From positions 5,084,001-5,148,000 of the forward strand of contig JAQQWL010000011.1 of assembly GCA_038363925.1 (NCBI GenBank): a stretch of DNA of 64,000 nucleotides. Reading direction: 5' to 3'. Origin of the DNA: Apiospora phragmitis. Taxonomy: Eukaryota; Ascomycota; Sordariomycetes; Amphisphaeriales; Apiosporaceae. The translations under genes and the position numbers were made by a program. The notes under the pieces were generated by a model that was not told the origin of the DNA, ran no database searches, and was given only the letters and a program-made list of their open reading frames with translations. This document shows positions 1 through 11,579 of the stretch, in pieces; the first letter of the stretch is position 1; each line of letters begins with the position of its first letter.

Positions 1-2426
1 TTGGCAATGTGGTCCACCTTCTTTCTACTAGGCTTCACAAAGCCCAAGACTCTCATTTCGGATAACGCACGATAGAACATGACGAGCGCCGTTCGCTCAT
101 CAAGGCCATCTGCCTCGTCCTCGCTGACGATGCCAAAGAAGGCCGTCCACAGGTCTGCAACGTTTATGAGGGACCCGGTCTCCAGATAGAGATGGTACAG
201 TATGGCGGTCGCCGGAAGTGTTGGCATGATCTGATCTTTGGACGAGTTGCAGCAAGAACACGCCAGATAATCATGTGGCCGCAGCAGTGCCCGCTGAACG
301 ACCGATCGTGGCCGCGGCATGAAAACCTCCCGATATGGGGTTTTGAAATCGTACAGCCAGGCTTCATGCAGCCAAACATCCTCCGCACGCTCACACTTCA
401 AGAGGGCCTCCACATGGGCAATGGCCTCTTCCACCAGCCTGGTATATGACTTGTCTTGTGGGGTAAGTGTGGCAGCATCATGGCTCAGTTGAACCTTTTG
501 CGCAATGACCGTCGTCCGCATAATTTTGTTCTGTCCACTATATTCACTTCGCAACGTAGAACCGGCATCCTCGGCCTCCCGACAGAGCGTCTGGATTTCT
601 GTGACGATACCGGATAGGAGCGTCACACTCGGGACACTCTCACCTTTACATCCTTGGAGCCCCATATTGCTGTCACCATCTTGGATGATGGCCACAATTT
701 GGTTGAGAAGAGACATCATCTCGGCCGGGTCCATCCGTCTCATCGAGTTAACGAAGTCGGGCAGCTGATCTAGCCCGTCGACACCCTGGGAGAGTAGATC
801 GACGTATAGCTGGGTGAACTTCGAGGCGTGCCCTTGATGGCACATCAGGATCTGGAGGGTTCGTAGAGAGCGACAGACCCAACTGCGCGATGATAGAAGC
901 TGCATTTGGACTTGGCGATTGAGATAGTCGTCGTCGTCCAAAAGTGATTGGACATGGCTTACTGCCTTGCCATGCAGACTTGCCTCGACATGATTTCGGA
1001 ACGAGCTCAGCGACCGGGCTACCTCGAGATGCTCTGCCTGGAGTGCGACTTGTGGCGCGTTGTCTGCCAGTAGGATGCTGAATGGGTTGGTGTAGAAGTG
1101 GCACATGTACGCATACTAAGACTTGTTAGGTCCAGGGCGGCTGTAGAAGGGCAGGACAGGGCTGGCGGTCAGCTTACCTTGAGAGAGCTCACAAAGACGG
1201 GTATACCAGCAGCCTGGTCGCGTTGCCGACTCAGGACCATCTGAAGGGATACGGGGCCTATGCGGAGCGGCGCATCAACGTGCGCGACGGCGGTTTTGAA
1301 GATCTTCTCCACGATGGTATCTGCTTGCTCCACGTCGAACTGGCGCCCATAAAGCAGCTGGCATGTTGATTTCAGCAGCCTTGCCTGGAACAGCTCGACG
1401 GAAGTTGCTACTCCAAACAAAAGCTTGAAGGGGATTCGATCAAGCCAAGAGCTAGATAATTGGTCAGTCCAAGGGCCATGCAGTGCGTGGTTAGGCTGAG
1501 CATACCTGAACAACAGGATCAGGTCTGTTAGGAGACCCGTCTCGAAGGCTTCACTATCCTGGAAAGCCACAATGACATGTGGCGAAGGGCGAAGGGCTAG
1601 ATGGCTCCGAAGAGCTTCGAGGTCGTAATTCAGATAACGCTTCCCCTGTACGCAACATATTAGTATGCCGGGCGATGGCTAGGCGCCGGGTACGTGCACA
1701 TACATCGTTATCGAGAGAGAGGTCTGTTCCTCCCCGGCATCCGAAGGGTTGGCTACGACCTCGAGAATGATCTTTCTCAGAGCAGCCTTGAGGTTGGAGG
1801 CGTCTCCCGAGCGTAGTAAGACGACCTTGGCTCCGGCTCGGGCCTGGAGGCTGCCGGAGAGCTGTTCAAACAGCAAACTTTGCGAAGCCATGTTGGCTCC
1901 CGTGATGATGAGGGCTGAAGGAATGCGGGAGTCGGTCATTTCGACGGTACATTCTTTGATAAAAGCAGTGACAGCCTCTAGAGTCGACTGATTTGTTTCT
2001 CGAAGCACGCCCTTGATGGAATCAGCTCATGAAAGGACGGCGGGAGGGAGTATCTTTGTATACACAAATGTGTGTATACCAGGAAGGCCAAACTAACATC
2101 AATCCTGTCCTGGACGCGAGACCAGGACTTGAGGAAGGCGTCCTGACGAAGCTGGAGGCACTCATTGCTCTCCAGGCCGTTGAGAAGAGGCTGGAAGTGG
2201 TGGGTATGTTTCTCCTTGGGCTTCTCCGACTGTGCGGCGTGCTTCTTGGAGATCCTCCCGCGCTTGGCTGGTCTGGCTGACACGGGTGCTTCCGGTGCAG
2301 GGTCAAAGATGTAGGCAGCCTAGGTTACGTGTTAGTGAAGATCCGATGCGTTCAGCAGCAAGGTGCTCGGTTTACTTGGTGTTCTTGGTCTCCCAGTACT
2401 TGGCCCAGGGTCTCGGTATCAGCCAT
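1..2426 (-). CDS. ORC3: Origin recognition complex subunit 3 (ORC3), six exons, C-terminus cut by window edge
   Basis: ORC3 is a subunit of the nuclear origin recognition complex that loads the replicative helicase. Reading the minus strand and splicing gives exons 2426-2376, 2319-2098, 2011-about 1694, 1645-1506, 1451-1178 and 1115-<1, about 706 residues, with only roughly a dozen C-terminal residues missing. Introns have GT/AG ends and branch-like CTAAC or CTGAC motifs. Residues about 124-131 (LIITGANM) occupy the degenerate AAA+ nucleotide-binding region. The ORC3-typical stretches VAFQDSEAF (about 222-231), SSWLDRIPF followed by LLFGVATS (about 244-261), and KYAYMCHFY across the exon 5/6 joint identify the family. 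The end GFVKPSRKK is the usual ORC3 winged-helix terminus. The start is the first in-frame ATG, encoding MADTETLGQ. The exon 3 donor is uncertain: a perfect GTATGT at about 1699 breaks frame, and only weak donors keep it. Gene identity is firm; the exact exon 3/4 joint is not. Confidence 0.93.
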
Positions 2427-2827
2427 GCTGGATTGTGAGTGTGTTTTTAAGTATGTACATGTAGTTGCTACGGATGTCTGTTTATGTACCTTATGTATGG
2501 CCTACCCAACTACCACAGGGGGGCCCATCCGCTAATCAATTGGGCGTCCCCTGCACGTAACCGTAACAGTGGCCTGAGGTATTGGAAGTACCGTGGTAAC
2601 CTTGCAGTACCTTGGGTACCTAATGTAGAAGGTAAGCCCCGACTGTCATCCATTGATCAAAAGGGCAAAGCGACTAATGCAACCTTTTTACATAGCCTTC
2701 TTTATCTTATCGTAGCTTCAATCAATCAATACTTTCTTGATGTCCAAATTCATTTCCCAAACTCGCCGAATTCCGCCATGACTGGTTGATTGTTTGCCTT
2801 TTGGTTTTACTCGGCACCATAGCTCTC
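2427..2827. promoter_or_regulatory. Divergent promoter region between ORC3 and the PPR gene
   Basis: About 400 bp separate the two opposed start codons. Around 2578-2632 there is a cluster of short GGTA/TACC motifs (GTACCGTGGTAACC, CAGTACCTTGGGTACC). I cannot point to a specific transcription-factor site. Both genes probably share this region for initiation, but no TATA element is convincing. Confidence 0.5.
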
Positions 2828-5258
2828 ATGCCTCCCAAGTCGCTTATGATCGATTTGGGTTGTCCAAGTTTCATTTGCAAACCCTGCCTTGCCGCCCTCC
2901 GCCGGGCACCGCGCCATTCCGCCATAGTCGCACTTGGCCTGCGAAAATCCTCAGGCCAAGCCACCGGCGAGAGGCCACCCCAGGCCCTCGGTACCGATCG
3001 CCCTTCTGCCGCTGCCCAACCTAGCGAGGACGCCGAACGCCTACGAACACTGAGGAATCTTGGCCTTCTCAAGGGATCCGAGCCGGCTGAACCCAACGTC
3101 AAGGTCAACTACTTCGAGGAAGCAAAGGGCGGGAAGCTACGCCGTCTGAAAGGCCAAGATGAATTCGCCGCCTCCCTCATCGATCCCGGCGGCGAGCTCG
3201 CCGGCCAGTTGGAGGAGATGGAGCAGAGTCTGGAGAAAGTAAACAGCATCGCCAAGGTCCTCGAAGAGAGTGCTTTCGAGGGCCCATCCCATGCGCCCGA
3301 CCAGAACCCACCCTCGGGAGACGTCGAAACTGCATACGATACCATGGCCGACATGCAATTGATGGAGTCCTACGTGCGCGCCCAGCAGTCGGACACGACG
3401 TCTTTTCGAACCATCCTTATCAACCCTGGCACAGATTACAGGGCCCGCCGTTTTCCTCCTGCGCCTCAACGAGAAGCTGCAGAAGAGCGCAAAGTGTCTC
3501 GACAGCGGCAGGCTGGGCCCAAAAGAGCGCAACCGCCTCTGGAAGTGTTATTCCGACTCCAAAACGGCCCTTTGCGGCAACTGGAATGTCGTACCTCGCG
3601 CGGCGTGGGAGTTGTTATGGCATGTTCTTGCCGCAGACACCCCTGACAACACCAACCGCATGGCCCGAATTTACACTCTGACCAGGGACATGAACGTGGC
3701 AGGTGTCCCGATGAGTCGCGAAAGGCAACTCCTGGCCGTTGAATCCATGTTCATAGAAGGCTGGAAGAAAGAGGCTATTGATAATCACCGGAGATGCGTC
3801 GCAACCATCGGCACGAACCCCGAGACTTTCGTCGAGTTCTGGCAGCTGGGCTTGCGCATGCACTGCCAAGTTGGCGATGTCGAACGGGCTGAACGCATTG
3901 CCAACATCATTCTAGAGTCGCCCCAGAAAAGTGATCCGCGATTCCTCATCCCCTCATCCGAGCCCACGTGGACCGCTCGGGCGAAGGCGCAGACAAAGCA
4001 TATGACGTCTACGACTGGCTGAGGTCGTTGTTGGGGAACAATATGACCATTGACGACTACGACCAGGTCATATCGTTCTTCTTAGCAGCCAACCAGACTG
4101 AGCACGCGTTGTGGGTTTTCGTTGACATGATGAGTTCCGGGGCCATCCGGCTAAGGGGGAAATCCCGGATTCCCTTGGCTGTTGCCAATCCCTTCTTCGT
4201 CGGCAAATGGGTGGGAAGACTCATTGGGCACGGCGACTACAATGGCGCACGAGATGTGCTTCTGCTAATGAAAAGCAAGGGTGTCATCCTTCGGCCTATC
4301 CAAGTAAACGGGTTGATAGGCGCTTGGTTGCGGTCCGGATCGGCAGAGAATTACAAGCACGCGGATGATGTCGGATGGGCCATGGTCAACGCCCGGCTCC
4401 AGTTCGTCCGGAATCGACGGGCCATGCAGGACTTGACAATACAAACCAATGGGACAGGTTGGCCCTGTGCCACTTTGGAGACCTTCTCCCTGCTTGCAGA
4501 GAACTATCAGGCCCGAGGCATGTATGCAAAGGTGGAAGAGGTCTGGGATGCGTTCGCCCAGGCCGAGATCGTGCCGAACACGTTCATGGTGAATCAACTC
4601 CTGTCTTCCTACCTCGAGAGTGGGCGAGGAAAAGATGTGGCTAGCTGTTGGCAGCACTTGAGTGCAGAGTATGGGATCCCACCCCGACCCTTCGGTTTTC
4701 ATGGCGCTCTGGCGAAGCTTGCCAGTCCACAGACTCCGCGGAATACCTCGAGAGCAAATCGACTCGGAAATTATGGCTAGCCGGAGGCTCTTTGCTGAGA
4801 TGGTGCTGCATGTGCGTTCCTTCAACGGTGGGAGTATCGACAAACCATTGGCTAAAGTCATCTTACACACATTTCGACGGCTTGGTGACAAGGTTGGCCT
4901 ACTGGTGGCTTATAGAACACTGCGCGAGCTGTTCGGTTACGCGGATCCGGGGCCCCTTGTTTTCGAACTCATGCTCGGGACCCCAGACGTAGTGAAAGCC
5001 ACGGCCCGTGGGGCCAAGGCAAAGCAGAGGCTCATGCTGGCAGTGTCGGAAGTCGAACGTTACCTTGCTCATCGACACGGGGAGTTGGTGAACGCTGGAC
5101 AGCTGGGGGCTAACGATGATATGTCGGGCAAGATGAAGGCGGTGGAGATGGGCAATTTCCTTGACCTGCAACTGGAAGCCGATGTCTCGCTGCTGCCAGA
5201 CGGCGAGTCGCTGTTCATGGAAGCAGCTAGCCAGATGGGCGTGTACAAATCTAAATGA
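2828..5258 (+). CDS. Mitochondrial PPR-like (pentatricopeptide/helical repeat) protein, frame broken by three 1-base indels
   Basis: The gene reads as one protein of about 809 residues if three single-base differences are allowed. These are one extra G in the GGG at about 3443-3445, one missing C in the C-run at about 3950-3954, and one extra C at about 4678-4680. Each frame is open and protein-like exactly up to the next switch and no other stop intervenes. The start MPPKSLMIDL is followed by a basic, acid-poor stretch consistent with a mitochondrial presequence. A predicted coiled segment (ELAGQLEEMEQSLEKV) lies near residue 130. From about residue 260 there are helix-turn-helix repeats of PPR type, such as GDVERAERIANIILES, GDYNGARDVLLLMKSKG and YAKVEEVWDAFAQAEIVPN. 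The family usually acts in organellar RNA processing or translation; that role is inferred. All three breaks sit in G/C homopolymers, so assembly errors are at least as likely as a pseudogene. I do not recognise the precise orthologue. Confidence 0.75.
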
Positions 5259-5453
5259 ATATCGTGTATAATAGTTGGCATCTGGCCATTGCCCAATCGC
5301 ATCACATGTGCACCATGGTTTGATCTATGTCTTTATTATAGAATCTCGCCTGTAATGTGAAGATCCGAGTCAGTCTCAATACTAGGAACCTCGTCTATCA
5401 GACCCACTGTGCCGGCCGGTCGTTCTGGTGTGGAGGTAACGCAGCCATGCAAT

Positions 5454-6440
5454 TCAATCGTGATCTTCCTCCGTGAGACCCGGGCATCCATCCATCTCCT
5501 TGTCTGGGTAGGCGCATTTGCACCAGAAGCAGTAGCGGTACTCGTCGCGTAAGTATGCCACCAGACATTGTAGCCTTACCTCCGGCTCTAACCCATTGAA
5601 CCCATCCAACTCGGTATCTTCTTCCTCCAGGTCTTCAAAGGGGGCTACGACTTGGTCGGGTTTGCCCATGGCTTGTTGAGTGTTGTCGTCGTCGTCGTCT
5701 TCGCCGTAAGTCGGCAGGTGAGACGATAGGCTCTGCTCTAGATCATGCCTCATGCGCCGGTCCCGTTCTGCTTCTTCACGCTGACGTACCAACCCTCTCC
5801 AGAGAACGTTGATGCTCTTCAGAGGCCTGGTGGACAGAGTCCGCGATGTAGGCTTGGCCGGGCTGTGTGAGTCTCGTTGCTCGTGGCCTTGGCCCTCCTC
5901 GTCCAGCATCTCTGCCACCTTTTGTGCCGCGTGAACCTGTCTCTCGGTCCGCGCAGCTTCGCGCTCCTTCCGAACGCGGTCCCGAAACTCGCCCTCGTCG
6001 ACCTTGGGCCGCTTTCCCTGGGGCGGCAGGCCTTGCTGCTCCGCGGCCTCGTCGACCTTGCGCTTGCGTTCGGCATCCAAGCCAATGCCACTACGATCCT
6101 CCTTGATGCTGATGCGGATGGGTTCCGCGTTGGCGCTTGTCGCACTCTCCTGGGCGCCCAGGGTGCTGCCGGCCACAAAGCCCATCTTCTTCATCATGGC
6201 AAGGCCCTTGGACTTTTGGGCGGCAGGCGCGGTGGGGTCCAATAGCGATTTTGAGAGTGCATAGTCCCTAGCGGCGGCCTCGTCGGCGGCAAGCTCAGCT
6301 TTGGACTTGGGGCGTCCTTTGATTTCGGCTTCCCGCCTAAAACGCTGTTTTCTCTGGAGTGATGTCTCTTGGGCAGGTTTGGTTGGGACTTCGGAAAAGT
6401 CCATAGACATGTAGTCGTCTGGCTCGTCGGCGTCTACCAT
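5454..6440 (-). CDS. G-patch domain protein of the GPATCH11 (CCDC75) family
   Basis: A single uninterrupted frame of 328 residues. A G-patch lies at about 76-125: GLAMMKKMGFVAGSTLG, then EPIRISIKEDRSGIGLD, the split arrangement typical of GPATCH11. A basic, charged helical region (about 126-230) and an acidic run (about 247-254) follow. The C-terminus at about 285-322 carries YCFWCKCAYPDKEMDGC, matching the small Cys-containing C-terminal domain of this family (DUF4187). G-patch proteins bind RNA or stimulate DEAH helicases in the nucleus; a splicing-related role is inferred. I chose the ATG at 6440, which has the context CCGCCATGG, over an upstream in-frame GTG. The gene converges with the PPR gene (195 bp between stops) and is the last gene before the AT-rich block. 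Confidence 0.92.
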   Translation of the reverse strand: MVDADEPDDYMSMDFSEVPTKPAQETSLQRKQRFRREAEIKGRPKSKAELAADEAAARDYALSKSLLDPTAPAAQKSKGLAMMKKMGFVAGSTLGAQESATSANAEPIRISIKEDRSGIGLDAERKRKVDEAAEQQGLPPQGKRPKVDEGEFRDRVRKEREAARTERQVHAAQKVAEMLDEEGQGHEQRDSHSPAKPTSRTLSTRPLKSINVLWRGLVRQREEAERDRRMRHDLEQSLSSHLPTYGEDDDDDNTQQAMGKPDQVVAPFEDLEEEDTELDGFNGLEPEVRLQCLVAYLRDEYRYCFWCKCAYPDKEMDGCPGLTEEDHD

Positions 6441-6560
6441 GGCGGAAGAATCCCACACCGTGCCACAGTCGTAAAGGTGTAAGAGATGTTGAGGTGGCCT
6501 GTCGAGGTGGCTAATTAAGGTAGCCTAACCTACCCTACTTATACACAAGACCCTAGGTAG
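6441..6560. promoter_or_regulatory. Upstream region of the G-patch gene and edge of the AT-rich block
   Basis: The start codon of the G-patch gene is only about 100 bp from the base-composition switch. The stretch contains TAGCCTAACCTACCC and CCTAGGTAGG motifs and then turns abruptly to AT-rich sequence near 6555. The promoter is therefore either very short or extends into mutated repeat DNA. Confidence 0.45.
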
Positions 6561-8300
6561 GTTTATTTTAATATAAGTGAACTTAGTAATAAGTTAACTA
6601 GCTTTTTTTATATTTTTTTATATTTTTTATATAATATATAATTAAATGTTTAATATATTATAATTTATTTTAATTTATTATAAATGCTTTAAATTAAAAA
6701 CTTACTTAAGTTTTAAAACACGTTTTTAATATATTAATATATATAATATAGTTTATTATTAGGTGATTTATTTTTATTATTTTTCAACTATAATTAAAAA
6801 AGAGGTGTTTTATAAATATATAATTAATTTAAATATTTAAAGACTATCTTTTAATATTATTAATATAAATAATATAATTAATTTTTTTTAAAGTGGTGTA
6901 GCAACGAGCACATTAATAAATATTAAGTTAAGCGATTTATTAATTATAACTTAAACTTTAAAATTAAAATAAACTATTAATATAATTATTAAAGAGCTTT
7001 TTATAAAGATTTAAACGTTATTTTAATTAATTAAAACTAGTTATAAATATTAAAGCGATATATAATATTTTTAATAAAACTAGCTTTATAATAAATTTAA
7101 TTTAATTAACACTTATTATAATACGTGTTAATTAATATAAGAGAATAAAATTAGTTTAATTTAAAAATAAAAATTAATTAATAACTATTAAATATATTTT
7201 TTCCTCTTAATTATTAAATATAATACTTTATTTATTATTAAAGCGTATATATTTAAAATAAATTAAGTTATTTATTAAAATATTAATAAATAATATTATA
7301 TAATTAAAGGTTTTTATCGCTTTTAAAGCCGCGTATTCTATTATATTTTTTTTATAAAATATATTCGTAAATAATTAAACACTTTTATTAAAATTTCATA
7401 TGTTATTTTAATAAAAATAATAAAAATAAAAATATTTTATTTTATTTTATACTTATTTTATTAATCTTTATAAATTTAAATATATTAAAATAATACTTAT
7501 AATTTTAGTTTTACTTAATAATTTAATAAAAATTATATTATAAATATAATATAATTATACAACGTGGTTTATTATTAAGCGAATTACTTTTTCTAGCTTT
7601 TTATATATTTAAATTTCGATACGTAATATTTTTATAATTATAATATAGATTTAATAATAAATATTAGTTTAATAAGTTAAGCGACACGAACTTTAATAAG
7701 TTTTATAAGCGAATAAGCTATTATAAAAGTATACGACGTTTTTTATTTAATTTTAATTATTAAACTAATAATTAAACCTCGCGACGCGAAATTCGATATT
7801 TACGATATAAATTAAATTTAATTAAAAAATAAGTGTTTCGTAATTATATAATTAATTTAAATACCCGAGGGATATTTTTTCATATTAATATTATAAGAGA
7901 TATAGTTAATTTATTTATAGTATTACGCGAGGGCGACCGCGTTAATAAGTATTAAGTTAAGCGTTTTATTAAGCGTAACTTAAACTTTAAAACTCGAATA
8001 AACCGTTAATATAATTATTAAAAGGCTTTTTATAAGAATATAAGCATTATTTCCGGCTAGTTTATATTAGTCGCGAATATAAAGATTATATACGATATTT
8101 TAAATAAAAATATATAAATTTTTCACGAAACTAGTTTTATAATAAATATAATCGAGTTAATACTTATTATAATACGCGCTAATTAATATAAAAAAACGAA
8201 ATCGGTTTACTTTAATAATTAAAAGTAATTAATAATTATTAAATATATTAATTCGTAAAGTTAATATATTTTATTATTTTTAATTATTTAAAATTAATAT

Positions 8301-8793
8301 TATTATAATACGTTTAAATTAATTATTACGCTATAAAATAAAAGCTTCGGAAATAAATAAACGGTTATTTTTATTCAATTCTACGCCTTAAATACTACCA
8401 CGCGGGGGACTAACCCGCCGATCGTAATATTATACCCTCTCTTTAAAGGCATGCCCTTATACCTAGGGCGATAAACTCTTAATAACCGTATAATTTATTT
8501 AAGCTTAATATAAAAAAACCTTAAAGCTTTTATATAAAGAATTAATTTATATAAGGCCTTATTTATTTATTAACGATCTTATTTAAATAATAAAAAAAAC
8601 TCTTATTTAATAAATATAAAAATTAAACCCACGTTTTGTATTTAATAGATATATTTAATTATTATATTATAATACGTTTAAATTAATTATTACGCTATAA
8701 AATAAAAGTTTTAAAAATAACTAAACGGTTATTTTTATTTAATTCTACGCCTTAAGTATTACCTCGCGGGGGACTAACCCGCTAATCGTAATA
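8301..8793. mobile_element. Short element with 129-bp direct terminal repeats (TRIM-like), 5-bp duplication AATAT
   Basis: Two direct repeats of 129 bp (8301-8429 and 8665-8793) flank about 235 bp without coding capacity. The termini TA...TA correspond to TG...CA in the unmutated copy at 29010-29139. AATAT lies on both sides (8296-8300 and 8794-8798), as expected for integrase-mediated insertion of a small LTR element. The repeats contain the palindrome-like CGCGGGGGACTAACCCGC. A tRNA-related SINE dimer is an alternative, because tRNA promoter-like boxes can be seen on the minus strand. Confidence 0.7.
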
Positions 8794-9513
8794 AATATTA
8801 CTTCGTAAATTAGTATAACGAATACGACTTACTAGGCGACTAAGTAATTAAATCGACTTTTAACGACTAGATTAATAATAAAATAAGCCTAGATTAAATT
8901 CGATATTTTAATAAGTATATTAAAGAGTAAAAAAAGGGCTCTTATCGCCTCTTAATTTTAAACGATTATAAAAGCTATATTTTAGCCGAATTCGAGGAAT
9001 ATTATAAAAATAACGATATTATTACGCTTAGTATACTTTTTTACTCTTTTTACTTATTTTAATATTTAAATATAGTATTTTATTTATTATTAAAGCGTAT
9101 ATATTTAAAAGAAATCCTGTTATTTATTAAAGCGTTAATAAATTATATTATAAGCTAGAGTTTTTTATTACTTTTTAAATTATATACTTTATTATTTTTA
9201 TAAAAATTTATATTAAATTTAAATTTAATATATTTAATTTAATATTTTATTACTTAAATAAAGTAATTAATAAGTTAAATATATGTTTTTAAAAATTTAT
9301 ATTTAACTCGTCGTGTTTAAAAATAACTAATACTTATAACTTTTAAATATTATTTAACCTTTAATAAACGATTAAACACTTTATTTTTACTATAAGTAAA
9401 GTTTTTATTTATTAAAGAAGCTTTTTAATATTAATTTTAAATATTATAAATTAAATAATAAAAAGTTTAAATATAATAGTTTATAATATAACTTTTATAT
9501 ATAATTTAATATA

Positions 9514-11372
9514 ACGTATCTCATAAGCGAATATCCTATATAAGCGAATGTCTCACTTTTATAAATTTCCTTATAGCCTTAACTTTTTTTTATATTTTTT
9601 TACGTCCGAAAATACTATAACTTTAAAAAGAAAGTAATATAATTCTAGCGCTTTAAGCGCTCTAAAAAGACTTAATTTTAAACGTATAAAAGGCTGCATT
9701 AATTTATTACGTTTTATTAAAAACCTTATAGCGTAAACGAAATAGCTAACTTGTACGACGCGAAATACTTACGAATTCTCGAAAGCTTTTAAATTTCGAA
9801 AAAGATACGATTATTCGATATATTATTAATTTAAATATACGATCGTTTCTTTCTCAGCTAAGTAGTATAAAAGATATAACGAATCGATTATTTAACTTAC
9901 GCGATACGAGACGCGTCGGCGTTAATTAGGCTTTTAACTTTATACGACGATAATTAAACCTTTAAACGCGTTTTAACCGAAGAATCGATTATTAAAAAGT
10001 CCTTTATAAAGATCTCGACGCGTATCGCGCGTGGTTTACCCTCGTACGGAATATAATTTATAAGTACGAGATTTAAAAGGAGGATATTTATAACTTCGAC
10101 GAGACCGGCTTTTTTATAGGCTAAATCTCGTCCGAAATAATCGTAACCACTTTCGATCGACGCGGAAAGCTTAGGTAATATAGTAAAGGAACTAGGAATA
10201 AGTTATAATTATCTAAGGCGTCGGATTATACGGTGACGCCATCCCTTTATATATTATTTTTATTAAGAAAACGCACCTCTTTTCTTAATACGAAAACAGC
10301 CTATTATCGAAGGATTAAATGATCGCAGTTATTAAAAATAGCTAAACCACGAATAAAAAAGGCGAGGACTAGGTTCGATACTTTAATTAATATACTAGGT
10401 TTTATACGAAGGATTATTATCGCCTCTTAGTCTTAAACGGCTACGAAAGCTACTACTTAATAGCTTTCGAGCTTTATTATAAAGAGAACTCGATTATTAT
10501 ACTCTACATGTTTTCTTATTCGTCGTATAAGTTCTAGCCTCTTAATATTAGCTGTTTTCGTATATTAAAAAGAGTGTATAGAAAATAAATTAAATGTTTT
10601 ATACGGGCGTATATCACTTATATCTTAAAGGAGGACTTCCTACCAGCGATTTTAAAAACGTTCCAAGCGATTTTTACTGTTTCGAATATATAAGGAAGCT
10701 TTTAAAAAATAGGACTCGTTTTATATAATTTAGAATATATTATTTTATAATTAAATATAAAGCTATATACTTTAACACCTCCGGGGACGTTTTTTAACCT
10801 ATTTATTCTTTAAGAATTAAAAACTTTAAATAACTTAATTAAAACCTAATTTTAAACCGAAAACGTTTAAAACCGTATCGTATAATATTAGAATAACTCT
10901 CCGACGATTTTTTCAACTAGCCTTAACTAGATCGTAAAAGCTATAACGTATATTATATATCGAGTTACTCTTTTAAAAAGTAAGAACGCGATATTTCGAA
11001 AAACAAATAAAATACTTAGCCGGCGCCGCCGTACGAAAAAAAACGGCTATAAAATAAAAGATTACTTCGTATATAAACTAAAAAAAACCTGTAGTTTTAA
11101 AAAGATATTAATAAATAGTTATAAAACGAATCGCGTCGAAGGAGTAATTATACGAGGACATTTAAGACACGCTTATAACGCTATAAAATCTGCGGAAAGC
11201 CCGGGCATAATACGCGCATTTATTAAAATAATATAAAAGTATCTAGAGATAAGGATTTCGATTAATTTTAATATATTAAATACGTTATAATAAAATTAAG
11301 TTATATTTTATTAAAAGGGGTATAAAAGAATAAAACTTTCGCTTATGTGAGATATTCGCTTGTGAGATATAT
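9514..11372 (+). mobile_element. Pogo-A (Fot1/pogo-like) DNA transposon, 1859 bp, copy 1
   Basis: The terminal inverted repeats are ACGTATCTCATAAGCGAATA at the left and, read inverted, ATATATCTCACAAGCGAATA at the right. Each end carries a second ATAAGCGAA about 20 bases further in. TA lies on both flanks (9512-9513 and 11373-11374). The interior has a decayed transposase in the plus direction. Same length class as the copies at 33282, 50378 and 63114. Confidence 0.85.
9700..11240 (+). pseudogene. Pogo-A transposase remnant, copy 1
   Basis: Plus-strand reading gives NFDETGF around 10092-10112 with the first catalytic Asp still present. Near 10426-10455 the frame reads LVLNGYESY, where the family has LVLDGHESH, so the second Asp is Asn and both His are Tyr. 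Many stops of TAA/TAG type interrupt the frame. The 3' part encodes a basic stretch (RRRRRTKKNG-like, about 11020-11045) and ends in a mutated zinc knuckle. Inactive. Confidence 0.75.
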
Positions 11373-11579
11373 TATATATTAATAAAAGTTAATTTAATAC
11401 TTTTTAAATATTAAAGTATTAAAAAGTTATGTATTTAATATAAAAAAGCCTTTATTATATAAGAAATATAAAAGCTATAAAATAAAAAGGTAAAAAAAAG
11501 CGTTTAATAATTAATAAAAGCGAAATAAAGGGTTTATTAAAATAAAGAGCGGTTAATAAAAGGTGTTATAAAATTTATA

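Noticed and set aside
748..1104. 118-residue open frame on the minus strand
   Set aside because: It lies out of frame within ORC3 exon 6, whose own frame is open to the window edge and matches the ORC3 C-terminus.
5819..6264. Several overlapping frames of 79-122 residues on both strands
   Set aside because: Shadows of the G-patch gene, caused by its GC-rich third codon positions; no domain or start context of their own.
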